This document shows, piece by piece, positions 54,975 to 64,000 of a stretch of DNA of 64,000 nt; within the stretch, counting starts at the first letter, position 1, and the number at the start of each line of letters is the position of its first letter. The DNA is taken from positions 23,745-87,744 of the forward strand of contig JAFISE010000123.1 of NCBI GenBank assembly GCA_022560025.1, written 5' to 3'. The notes beneath the pieces are model-generated. The model saw only the letters and a program-made list of their open reading frames with translations. It was not told the DNA's origin and searched no databases. The stretch is from Stagonosporopsis chrysanthemi. Its lineage: Eukaryota; Ascomycota; Dothideomycetes; Pleosporales; Didymellaceae. The translations under genes were made by a program, and so were the position numbers.

Positions 54975-56103
54975 ATGTCTGTGGGATTTGGCCTCTCCGT
55001 CGGCGATTTTCTTGCAGTGCTCAGGCTTGTTGGCACAGTAATCGATGCACTCCACGAATCTTCGAGTGCAAGCTCCTCGTTCCGCTCACTGATCAACGAA
55101 CTTTACATCCTAGAATCTGCGCTCCTCCGTGTCAAGCGTCTCGACCTTGAATATGGTCATGTTAAGAAGGTTTCCCTGCAGCAAGCCGCATCGCAATGCC
55201 AACGGACGATCGAAACCTTCTATGAGAAGATACAAAAGTATCAGCCTCATCTGCAACAAGGAGGACAACCTCTAAGGCAAAATATGCATGGGCGAAGGTC
55301 AAGTGGGCTACACGCAAGAATGATGATGTTGAGACATTTCGAGCTGAGATCAGAGGCCATACAAGCAGTATTGAGATCTTGTTGTTGACTATGCAAATGG
55401 AAGCCACGAACATGTATATGCGCAAGCAGGAATCGCAGTATAAAAGCCTTGCTGGAGGGATACAGAACTTGTTATTTCAAGCAATGGGTATACTCGTTAC
55501 GATTACTAGCGGCGTCGCGCAGAGCGTTCAGCAAGGAAAAGCATTACTCGAATCGAGCGTCCAGGTAGTCCAAACCAATCTGCGCATCTTCCAGATGGTA
55601 CACGACATCCAGCTCTTGATGCTCAAGGTTCCCGGGCAAATTCAGCGTCAACAGCCAGTATACCTTATCGATCCCTTCAACAAAGAGTGTCCGTTCCATC
55701 TAGAGTTTGTAAGGTCATCAGAAGCACTGCTGGCCGTATTAAAGGTCAACCTTAAGGAGTCAGGCTACGGTCCGGCTATGATCGATCGAGGCGAGTTTGC
55801 AATCGAAGAGCTAGGAACGAAAAGCTTGGTTGATCTCACAGCATCATGGGATAGTTGCTTTTATCCCGGACAAAGGGTTGCCATGAGTATGGTCTTCAAG
55901 CAGTGGCGAAGAGAGGATCAGTCTTCGTGTCCAAGCTGTGGTGAGTGGCACGAGGCATCAACCGGCAAGGAAATCACTTGGTGAGCTGAAGTCATCATGA
56001 ACCTAGTACCCTCTACCTCTTCTGACTTGCATGCAACTTCTGTGGCATCACTTTCCGCCGTATTGAGGAAATTTTGGAAGAGACACAAGACACGAGGCAA
56101 TAA
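54975..56103 (+). pseudogene. Damaged ubiquitin-like/zinc-ribbon fungal protein gene
   Basis: The parts resemble fungal proteins with an N-terminal helical module (MSVGFGLSVGDFLAVLRLVG, as in NACHT/STAND-associated and ULD proteins). They are followed by a middle region (around KVKWATRKNDDVETFRAEI and GHTSSIEILL), a ubiquitin-like domain (DPFNKECPFHLEFV to FYPGQRVAMSMVF) and a C-terminal zinc ribbon. Two lesions are visible. Near 55265 the frame shifts by one base: QPHLQQGG is in one frame and the continuation TTSKAKYAWAKVKW in another. Near the end, a donor GTGAGC at 55981 and branch CTGAC precede CNFCGITFRR, but the expected acceptor at 56033 reads ATG, not AG. The zinc-ribbon half CNFC therefore lies beyond a stop. 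A sequencing error or non-canonical splicing are the alternatives. Confidence 0.6.
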
Positions 56104-56900
56104 AATCAATCTGTTGAGGAGTTACACCCTGCTGATATAGCAGAAGAATCATTCCACGGACCACAACCACAGAGGAAGAAAGGGGAAAATGATGATACTC
56201 TAATGAACTTACTAAAGTTCCGCCGAATACAACTGATCAAAAGATTACCTCAAGGTGGAATGGAAAAAGCACTATCACGGCGATCGTCAAGCTCTATGCT
56301 GACATCCATTACCGTACAGTGGCCCAAGCCGAAAGGAAAACGTTCTCTCTGCCCGTATCCCCATCGCGCCCAGCACACACAACATTAAGTTCATAGTAGA
56401 TAACGACATGTAGACGTTAGACAAGCTTCCCACAGTGGTGAATTATGCCAATATACTTGTTAACTATCTCGAAGTTCCTTAGGGCAGTCAATGTCTCGCA
56501 TACCAAGTAGGTAACCTATAAGGATTTACGTTTGTGTTTGATAGCATGTTGCCGTTTACGGACAGAGCTTGAACATAGCACAATGATAGAAGACTTCTTT
56601 GCAACGCATGTAAATAGCGAAACAGTAATTCAGAATATGCTTAAATCAAAGTAAGAAGCCTCTTTTTGATCCACCTATCCGCGCAACACTATTAAGGTTA
56701 GAACAGTTCTGTGAGGACAACAATATCTTGGGGAGCGCAGCGCCAAAGATGGAACCAAACAAACATATTGCCGACAATCATGGTGATGGACGTGTAACTA
56801 GTCGTCGGTCCTCTTCGTCGTCATTGGATACTCACACCGGACTAACCACCAACAAAGTAATCCAAATTTCGCTCTGAATACGTAAAATCAACTGTTTTAA
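56104..56900. other. AT-richer intergenic region
   Basis: This is 0.8 kb with no supported gene. It is visibly richer in A/T than the 30-45 kb part of the window. Confidence 0.45.
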
Positions 56901-58582
56901 TCACAGATGAGGAAAGACCTGCGACCATACAGGTGTCCGATATACATCGTAGGGTACTTGCCGAATGCTTACGAAAGCCTCAACTACCAGGTATGCTCGA
57001 CTGATGATGTAACTAGTACCGCAGAGTACACACAACAAAGTGATCAACCCGAAGCCAAACCATCCCAGCTTGCGATCATTGTACGCAACCCACACACGAT
57101 CAACGATTGGAAACAGATGTGCTAACATGTTAGTTAGCAGCCAGAAAGCGGCACAAAATGTGACCCACACAGAGCTCAAATGCCACAATAGCTGCTCGAG
57201 GTAGGTAGGAAAGAAGTAGTCCCAAGCCGCAACATGAATAGCTCCATATGCCATGGACGCTCCCCAAAGAGTCATGCCCATGAAGAGTGATTGCGTGCGT
57301 CGCAAAAGGGCTGCGTTGGGCCAATCGGGAGCATAAGCTTGTACAAACTCGTCCAAGTAGGGTTCGAAATGAGCTGAATTTGTGACTGTAGAGGATTTCT
57401 CGCTAGGGGATAATTTCGCCCGCAAGGCTGGATACAAGGAAATAGCCTGTGCCGCAAGCTGCAGTTGTTTCAACTTCGTTTCGTCTTCTGGGACTGGTGA
57501 TGATGGCTCGTGGTCATTCCCAGAGTACATGAATTTCCCTTGTTTGGTAGCCAGTTTTGTCTCTTCACAAGCGAAATTTAAGCTCGGTCCTTCGACGTAT
57601 ACCATCCCTTGAAGCTCCGGTACTGGGCTGCGTAGGCTTCCGAGTCTCTTGGGGGGATCTCTTCCACTCATTTGACTTGCAAGAAACATGTACACCGCTA
57701 TTGGCCAAAGCCACTCGCCTTTCAGCAGTGTTGGCGACTCCACTTGACGAGGCTTGTGCCACCATATAATGTACATGATGAGCGCACACACGACATGAGC
57801 AACAGTATGTACTTCAAGGAGCGTCGTTGCAAGCCCAGTCGCTGCACGACTGATGACCTGGATAATCATCCAACCCGCTTGAATGCATACGAGCAATTTT
57901 GCGAGACCATCTGCTTTGTTCTTGTCTTTGATCTCATTCACTGAGATCTCTGGAATGTGACCACACTCCGCTAGCAAGGCTAGGCCCTTTGCGGTCAGAG
58001 TCAAACGTTTGCTGCCACCGAAAAGTGTTGTATGGGGGCCATTCGTGGGATCTATATGTATTGCGAATCCACCCATGGACCCGTAGAAGCCATGAGCAAG
58101 CACCCAATGATCTGTAACAAACAGGCGTTGACTTGTTGCTTTTGTCTGAACGGTGACCTTTGAATCTTAGCGTGATTATGGGTGAGCTTTGAAAGACATA
58201 CATTGTTGTCCAGAACAGATCCACCAACGACACAGCCATTACACACTTCGTTGATCTTACAAGATAGCTCCCTTGCGGAAGCGAGTTGCCTCCAGGCGGT
58301 ATAGAGAATCAGTTCCGGTGCAAACAGGCCGATTATGCACCACTTAAATTCTCGTAGTAGGACCTGTAAATTACTCTCGCCTATGCGAGGAACATTGAGA
58401 TGTACCGCAGAATAGACGCAAAGCCCGAGGGTAGCGAAACAGCTGAGAAGTAGAGAGATCGTGTCTCGTTGATTGTCCTCTTGAACAAACCCAACAGTGT
58501 GTGTTGCGTCAGCATTGCCGAAGCCCAACACAGCAACTGGTAGGGCTTGTTGAAGTAGCAGCAAAGAAAGGATCCTCATCAT
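56901..58582 (-). CDS. Multi-pass membrane protein of a fungus-specific unknown family
   Basis: The minus-strand model is 58582..58202 plus 58157..56901, 545 aa. A signal-like hydrophobic start (MMRILSLLLLQQALPVAVLG) is followed by RDTISLLLSCFATLGLCVYSAVHLN and LREFKWCIIGLFAPELILYTAWRQ, recurrent in uncharacterised fungal membrane proteins. HGFYGSMGGFAI and the C-terminal helices (near LLWHLSSVWVTFCAAFWLLTN and LGWFGFGLITLLCVL) complete about seven to nine membrane segments. The 44-nt intron (GTATGT...TTCAAAG) joins LDNN to VTVQTKATSQ. Function unknown. These proteins often occur in lineage-specific expansions, which fits the accessory look of this end of the window. Confidence 0.82.
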
Positions 58583-59196
58583 TGCCGTACGATGTTAGTA
58601 TGAGTGGAGTTCTAGAGACTGGCATGAGTGGGACATGTGAAGGACCATCTGCTTATCACAGCTCATGTTGGTGCATGCCCAGACGGCTTCGGGACCCTGC
58701 ATTGTTGTCACGCCCAGCAATTTGATCGGGCTGCCGTGTCGCAGATGATCCAGAGACTGCAGTCAACTGCATCACTTCATGCAGAACTCATCCCATGCAG
58801 TACGCGTTCAGTGTTAGATTTGCTCGTTAAGCGCCAGTTATTCTCGAAAAGGATAGGTGTGGGATTCGACGGCGGGGTCATCTCGGTGACGCGCCCAAAA
58901 GAGCATGCCCTGAAACGTGCCACAATCCTCCGCCTCAAGCTCCCAGGGGCTATCTCTTAGATTTTCTTATACTCAAGACGTCATTGGGTGTTTTGATATC
59001 TGGGCGGATCTCGGGACCTCGTCACACGGTAGAATTGTAGATTTGCAAAGCATGTAGACGGCCCCGGGGATGTTGTAAGGTCATTGCGACCAACACGGAC
59101 CTTGCTTGATGTGTGCTAGCGTATCTCCTAAGACCACCATTTAGCTTTACACTCGACCTCTGCAACACACCTACGCCATCACAAGACTTTCTCAGG
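58583..59196. other. Divergent intergenic region
   Basis: A frame of 110 codons at 58628-58960 has no recognisable domain. Otherwise it holds promoters only. Confidence 0.4.
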
Positions 59197-60396
59197 ATGG
59201 CTATACAGTCAAGGAAGCTCAAGGAAGCCGTAGCAGCTGAGCAGAAGGCAGACGCGAAACAGCGATTCGTCAGGAGGGATGCCACATCTCCGTTGTTGTC
59301 CTGGGACGAGATACCCGCATGGTATCGGTGAGTGGAACGCTGCCATTCATTCCGCACCTACTGAAGGTTCCAAGAGACAATGAGTACATCCTCTCGAACT
59401 ATAGGTAAGGACCTCATTATCTGCTCGACGTTATGTACGTCTGATGTATTGCCATCCAGAATTGTTTCGTACTCGTATCTGCAATCTATCGATAGCGTCC
59501 TTAGTATACACAACGAGACAAGTAAGCATCAAAACAGCAAGGAAAACCTGAAATACGCTCATGGAGAGATCCAGTGAACATTTTCTCACATCTTCTTGGA
59601 TCCGTGTTGTTTCTTCTGCTTCCAATCCCAGTCTACCATACCTTGCGGCCGCGTTACGCAACCGCATCAGCGGCTGACATAATCGTTTTCTCAACATTCT
59701 TTTTTGGAGTGGCGATATGTTTCGCGCTCTCGGCAAGCTTTCACATCTTCAATAACCACAGCGAAAGCGTCCACGTTTTTGGAAATCAACTGGACTATGT
59801 AAGTACTCCTTTCAAGACACTTGACTAGCAAACGAACCTCTGACAACCTTAGCTCGGGATAGTCATTCTTATGTGGGGATCAACTATTCCAAGCGTCTAT
59901 TATGGGTTTTATTGCACACCACACCTACAACGTACCTACTATTCTGTAGTCTCAGTACTAGCAGCTTGTTGTGTTTATGCAACGCTACACCCAGCTTTTC
60001 GGCGTCCGAGATATCGACCATATCGTGCAGCTATGTATGCCGGCCTCGGACTGTCGTTTATCATCCCTATCATCCATGGCCTGAAAACGTTTGGCTGGGA
60101 GACTCAGATGTGGAGAATGAGTCTAGACTGGATGTTCCTGATGACGATTTTCAACCTCACAGGTGGCGTATTGTACGCTTTACGGGTAATTATTTCTGTG
60201 ACTGGTTGTCGGAGACATACTAACCGGATTTCATTAGATTCCAGAGAAATGGTACCCCTATCGTTTCGATGTTTGGGGGGCAAGTCACCAGATCATGCAT
60301 TGTTTAGTTATATGCGCAGGTATTGCCCATATGTTTGGCATCTTACGGGCTTTTGATCATGTTCACGGACATGAAAATATCTGCAATCAGTCTTGA
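59197..60396 (+). CDS. AdipoR/hemolysin III-like (IZH-type) seven-helix protein, six exons
   Basis: The model is join(59197..59327,59375..59404,59460..59521,59575..59798,59853..60185,60238..60396), 312 aa. It belongs to the progestin/adiponectin receptor-hemolysin III family (PF03006), zinc-dependent integral membrane proteins linked to sterol, lipid and zinc metabolism in yeast (IZH genes). Hallmarks are WDEIPAWYRDNEYIL, IHNETMNIFSHLLG, SASFHIF with the first metal His, HPAF, and near the end SHQIMHCLVI with further His ligands. The second exon is only 30 nt. All five introns (47-55 nt) have GT-AG ends; one acceptor is CCAAG. Single short frames would not reveal this gene. Located in plasma membrane or internal membranes. 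Confidence 0.9.
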
Positions 60397-61961
60397 TGCA
60401 CTATTTCCATGTTACTTAATTTTGGCAAGACATCTTCTCAATGCTGTAACTTAGCGCATGTTACCCTAGAGCTATTGCTTAAGTATCAAGCAATCGCTGA
60501 GATGATCAGGAGTATCGCAAGGTTTGTGGGAGAATCGCCTTAACAATCGTGTTCCTTCAATAAAGGGATACAATGAACAAGGGTTCAGCTAGAAAATGTT
60601 GGCCAATGTAGCTTCTGCGACTGAAGTGAAGTCAAATTGGTACATCTCTCTATGTGACAAGGGATAGATGTACGCACTCAACAAGAGGCTCCAATGGCGA
60701 ATAACGTTGGGTCCTGTTTTTTGCAGATCACAAAGGTCCTGTAAGAAAGCATGCAACTAAAGCACAACAATATGTGACTATGTATTTACTCAACTCTCCT
60801 CCTCAGCCCTTCCAGCAACTCTGACATTGTGGTGCATCATGATGGGTCTGTATAACAGCTACATTAGCTTAGAACTCCTAAACTAGTGATGCATGCAAGC
60901 TTCAGGAAAGCTAAAAAGCCAAATAAAAACACGCAACAGGCCGTAACCCATTCTATTCCTGGCCGTGGCATCTATCTCAGCGGGTCGCCCGCTTGAGTGC
61001 GTCGATCGAGCTTAGGACGAGAAATGTGCTGCTAGTTCTCCTGAATATGTCTTGCAGCTTCTCGGAACCCTGACTTCAAATTGCTGTAGTTCTGTATGGC
61101 GCGGCTAAGCTGTGCTGGAACCTCTGCAGGGCAGTGCTGGGACTGAGGCCGGTACCGTGCTTGAGGCCTGAGTAACCGTTGATTCCAATGATGAGTTCTG
61201 TCGCGCTGGTTCGGTTCGTTAGCAAATTGCTGTCCCGCCAACGTGATTGAGGTGTAGTCTTACCGCTGGCAGATTTCGTACAAACTTCCGGCACCTTGTT
61301 TGCTTCGGCATGGTGAATGATACCATATTACCCCCAAGAAAGTCCAAAGTTGGATCTGGCGCAATCGTTCGTTCACCTGGGGCTATAGACTATCTGTCAT
61401 GCGGGTGTGAGTTTGCATTGTAAGCGCTGTTCTGGTTCTGTTGTTCAGATCAGAATAAAACGCTGTCAAGATTGCAGTCAAGGAAGTCCGCGCTATGTTT
61501 TTCTAGTTGTAGATTTGATTCCATGGAGCTTCTTCCAAATACTACTATGAGACGTTTGAGAAGAGATCTCTTGCCCTATCCGCCCAGGTCCTGGACCAAT
61601 CAGTTTTAGAAGCTACCGGCATGATTGTAAATCCGCCCCGGGCAGCCGTCTATGGCACTAATTACGTCACCGTAATCAACGCAGCGATTACTAACCCGAA
61701 CAATCTGTGTCCTCTTCTACTCAATCGCTATTTATTTTCGCGCGACTTCCCCTTCACAGCAAGCACGGCTTTGGCCGCCACGGCCTGTCATCTTAAGATG
61801 AATCTCACGTCGTTGTAGCCTTCAATACACTGATTGTGCGGTTGGGGTCCTGCCGACACTATCCTTCTAATCATATAGTAAGGACCACAGAACAATAGTA
61901 TTTGATCAACGGCTAACATGCATAGCAGACGCGTGTGCGCCTAGAAGTCCCTGTGTATAAA
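60397..61961. other. Gene-poor gap of 1.6 kb
   Basis: No firm gene. A tentative small spliced frame is noted at 61032-61311 on the minus strand. The sequence is AT-richer than the window middle. Confidence 0.4.
61032..61311 (-). CDS. Tentative small spliced frame, 73 aa
   Basis: ATG at 61311, exon 61311..61264, intron 61263..61206 with GTAAGA donor, TTTGCTAACG branch and AACCAG acceptor, exon 61205..61032. All splice signals are good and the frame is kept. The product (MPKQTRCRKFVRNLP, then Arg/Gln-rich) is not recognised. It may be a gene remnant or a non-coding transcript; I report it only for the intron signals. Confidence 0.25.
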
Positions 61962-63119
61962 ATGGATTCGGACAATATGCAAAACCACTTTCTTCTTCCT
62001 AGCCTCCTTCCAGACGAACAATCCCCAGACTTCGAACACAAGGACTGTTTCAACTGCGGTAAACCACCCCGTTCATTTCCCTCGCCTGCAGAGGTTCGAG
62101 CAAGTCCAAACCTTCGAGAAATCTTGGGCTCTTGTACGACAAAATTTGATTTGCTCAATCTTCTTGTGAAGTATGGGGAGTACATCACTACCTCCGAAGC
62201 ACACTGCCTTCGAGCTCTTCGACGGCTATTACCCAACGAGGTACCTGTACCTGAGGTATATGGGTGGTGTGAAGATGGAGGCGAAGTCTTTATCTACATG
62301 GAGCTTTTTAAGGGGGTCACCTTGGAAAGTCAGTGGGAGTCCCTCTCTGATGACGCGAAGAAAGACGTCTGTACACAACTGTGTACAATCGTAAAGGGTC
62401 TGTCCAGGTTACAGCAGGATCCAGGCGATCAGTTCCTAGGTAGGCTCCGCGGTTTTCCATGCATTGAAGCTCATGTTAATCTTATCAAGGCCGGATTGAC
62501 CGAAAATCCCTTCTCGATATTGTCTTTACAGACAGAACAAAACCTCCAGCCGGACCGTTCAACTCTGTCAAAGAATTTCATGATTGGCTCTTTGCTTTGG
62601 TTAAGGTTGGCAAGGAAGTTCACTTTGCTGATTCGTCACAGATCCCGGATCCTTTCCGGAAATTGCTTCCAGACAACTCGAAGATTGTTTTCACACATGC
62701 CGATCTCCATCCAAGTAACATTGTGATGTCTGCTGTCGCAGTGAGTGCAAGCAGTGCGGGAAGATTTGAGGATTGAACTGAGGTTCTATTGGGTGAAGCT
62801 ACGAACAGTATGTATACATGGGTAGCTGTAAACAGCGCTAGTGCAGGAGAGGCAGCCTCGTCTCACCAGAGGTGAGGTGCAACTGCACGTGAGGCAGGAG
62901 ATGCCCTCAACCGTGACATTTGCAGATGCATCTGGTCGTGTACTTGCTGTTATTGATTGGCACCAGTCAGGATGGTATCCAGAGTATTGGGAGTTTTGTA
63001 AAGCTCTATTTACTGCTAACTTTGATGGAGATTGGGCTACTAAGTATATCCCACAGTTTTTCAACGTTGCTAAGTGTTATGATGCTTGGGGTTGGTATCC
63101 CCGGAGTCTAGGTTACTGA
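61962..63119 (+). CDS. APH-type (aminoglycoside phosphotransferase-like) kinase
   Basis: The model is join(61962..62439,62490..62744,62926..63119), 308 aa. Fungal APH-family proteins (PF01636) are kinase-fold enzymes, usually of unknown small-molecule substrate. Visible motifs are VPVPEVYGW and VFIYMELFKGVTLE (hinge), RKSLLDIVFTD, the catalytic loop HADLHPSN (Asp as base, Asn as metal ligand) and the metal Asp in VIDWHQSGWYPEYWEF. The first intron (50 nt, GTAGGC...TCAAG) restores FLGRIDRKSLLDIV. The second intron is long for this genome and its borders are ambiguous: 62745-62925 (GTGCAA donor) or 62741-62897 (GTGAGT donor) both keep the frame. The start at 61962 is the first ATG of the family-like region. 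It is probably a complete gene. Confidence 0.78.
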
Positions 63120-63890
63120 GGACAGAATAAATTGTCTGGCTGAGGAGTTGTAAGGAAATAGCTCAGGACATCTATATTTGCGTAGGATTGTCAAAGACGT
63201 GTAGGCTAAGATTGATTCTCTCCAGCATGAGTACGCCCTTTTCTTGTATTTAGGGCTTTTCGCATTGAGGTTGTAAGATATTGCAAACCATTCGCAGGAT
63301 CAAGTCCAGGCAACCATGCAGCCCTCTTAAGAAGGTAAAATTTTCGAGATTCTTCCTAGGCTTTCGCGTCAACTGTATATCGGTCTGATCGGGAAGAACA
63401 CCTCTATAAAGGCTTCCACTGAAAGTAAACACCCTGCACTCTCCAAGAAAGAAAATACCGTGAAGGGCCACCAATTCTTTCACGTTCTCAAAGAAATCTC
63501 CGCTATTGCTACCTCAGGTCGGACCACTGAAGAAGGATTGAGCGAACAAGGCCTTTTCGATCGGAATGAGGTACCCGTGTTAGGTAAAGGAAGGGATGGC
63601 CGGATAACGGCTTTCTAGCTGCGTTTTGACCTCTTCCAGGACAAGACGCTAAGTCGCAAGTGGAGAACAAGTCGTTAAAACGAGTCAGGGGACGGCCAAA
63701 TACATGTACTGCGAGGAAGAGGTACTTGACCAATGCGTCTTTATGTAGTTTGAGATCATAAATGGCGTTAAGGTTTATAGGGATTTCTTTTGCCAATCTT
63801 TCTCTTACAAATGACAGTTCACTGGGAATGTAGCTTTATAGAAGCATAAATCTAAATCTACGAGGCAATGTAAAACACGGCCAAGCGGTG

Positions 63891-63893
<3 letters not shown>
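63120..63893. other. Gene-free sequence before the window end
   Basis: Two short minus-strand frames (63250-63483, 63509-63796) have no recognisable domain. Nothing else is seen. Confidence 0.45.
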
Positions 63894-63950
<57 letters not shown>

Positions 63951-64000
63951 CCCCCGCCGCCCCCCCCCCCCGCCCCCCCGCCCCCGCCCGCCCCCCCCCC
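63894..64000. repeat. C/G-only low-complexity tract at window end
   Basis: The last 107 bases are almost all C with scattered single G, and no A or T. This is not a fungal telomere repeat (TTAGGG/CCCTAA). It looks like an assembly artefact from poly-G reads. Confidence 0.8.

Noticed and set aside
55238..55260. 23-nt intron to explain the frame change in the ULD gene
   Set aside because: Far below the shortest introns here (about 44 nt), without room for a branch site.
61621..61818. 65-codon plus-strand frame before the APH gene
   Set aside because: No domain or splice support; not in phase with the APH start.
63894..64000. Telomere at the window end
   Set aside because: No TTAGGG/CCCTAA units; only C with scattered G.

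Overview
The window is nuclear DNA of a filamentous ascomycete (Pezizomycotina). The class is probably Dothideomycetes, but that is a weak inference from protein style only. Evidence for a fungus: most genes carry introns of about 45-57 nt with GTRNGT-type donors, RCTRAC-like branch sites and YAG or AAG acceptors. The protein families are also typically fungal: a Dug2 glutathione-degradosome subunit, a PTH11/rhodopsin-domain receptor, a Zn2Cys6 regulator, Ayg1-like, GH92 and GH12 enzymes, and a proteinase K-type protease. I see no rRNA, tRNA, transposase, reverse transcriptase, CRISPR array or polyketide/peptide synthase. All exon models were built by eye from reading frame, splice consensus and recalled family patterns; nothing was searched.

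Layout. 0-16.7 kb: an edge-truncated gene, an unknown membrane protein, a BAHD-type acyltransferase divergent from a secreted GH92 mannosidase, a GT31-like glycosyltransferase, a sulfite-oxidase-type molybdenum enzyme and a secreted subtilisin. 17.9-29.4 kb: an unknown Arg/Ser-rich protein, a Baeyer-Villiger-type monooxygenase, a rhodopsin-domain membrane protein, a secreted tyrosinase and an MFS permease, separated by long gene-free gaps. 29.7-42.1 kb, GC-rich and compact: MAPEG protein, tandem GFA-domain protein, GH12 endoglucanase, Zn2Cys6 factor, PPOX-like protein, Ayg1-like hydrolase, a membrane alpha/beta hydrolase and an FMN-dependent monooxygenase. 42.8-47.8 kb: a DEDDh-exonuclease/zinc-knuckle gene beside about 3.2 kb of simple-repeat, gene-free DNA. 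47.8-54.2 kb: DUG2 and a conserved unknown protein. 54.9-64 kb, lower in GC: a damaged ubiquitin-like/zinc-ribbon gene, a multi-pass membrane protein, an AdipoR/hemolysin III protein and an APH-type kinase. The window ends in a C/G-only tract that looks like an assembly artefact.

How genes may work together. GH92, GH12, subtilisin and tyrosinase form a secreted degradative set. The monooxygenase, permease, MAPEG, GFA, LLM and hydrolase genes look like detoxification or catabolism, but nothing shows a co-regulated cluster. The most unusual observations are about gene structure: an apparent [D1,2] spliceosomal twin intron in the rhodopsin-domain gene; a GC-AG intron after a 15-nt exon in the molybdenum-enzyme gene; an intron made largely of a hexanucleotide microsatellite in the regulator gene; a triple tandem acceptor in the GH12 gene; and a DEDDh nuclease fused to a retroviral-type CCHC knuckle.
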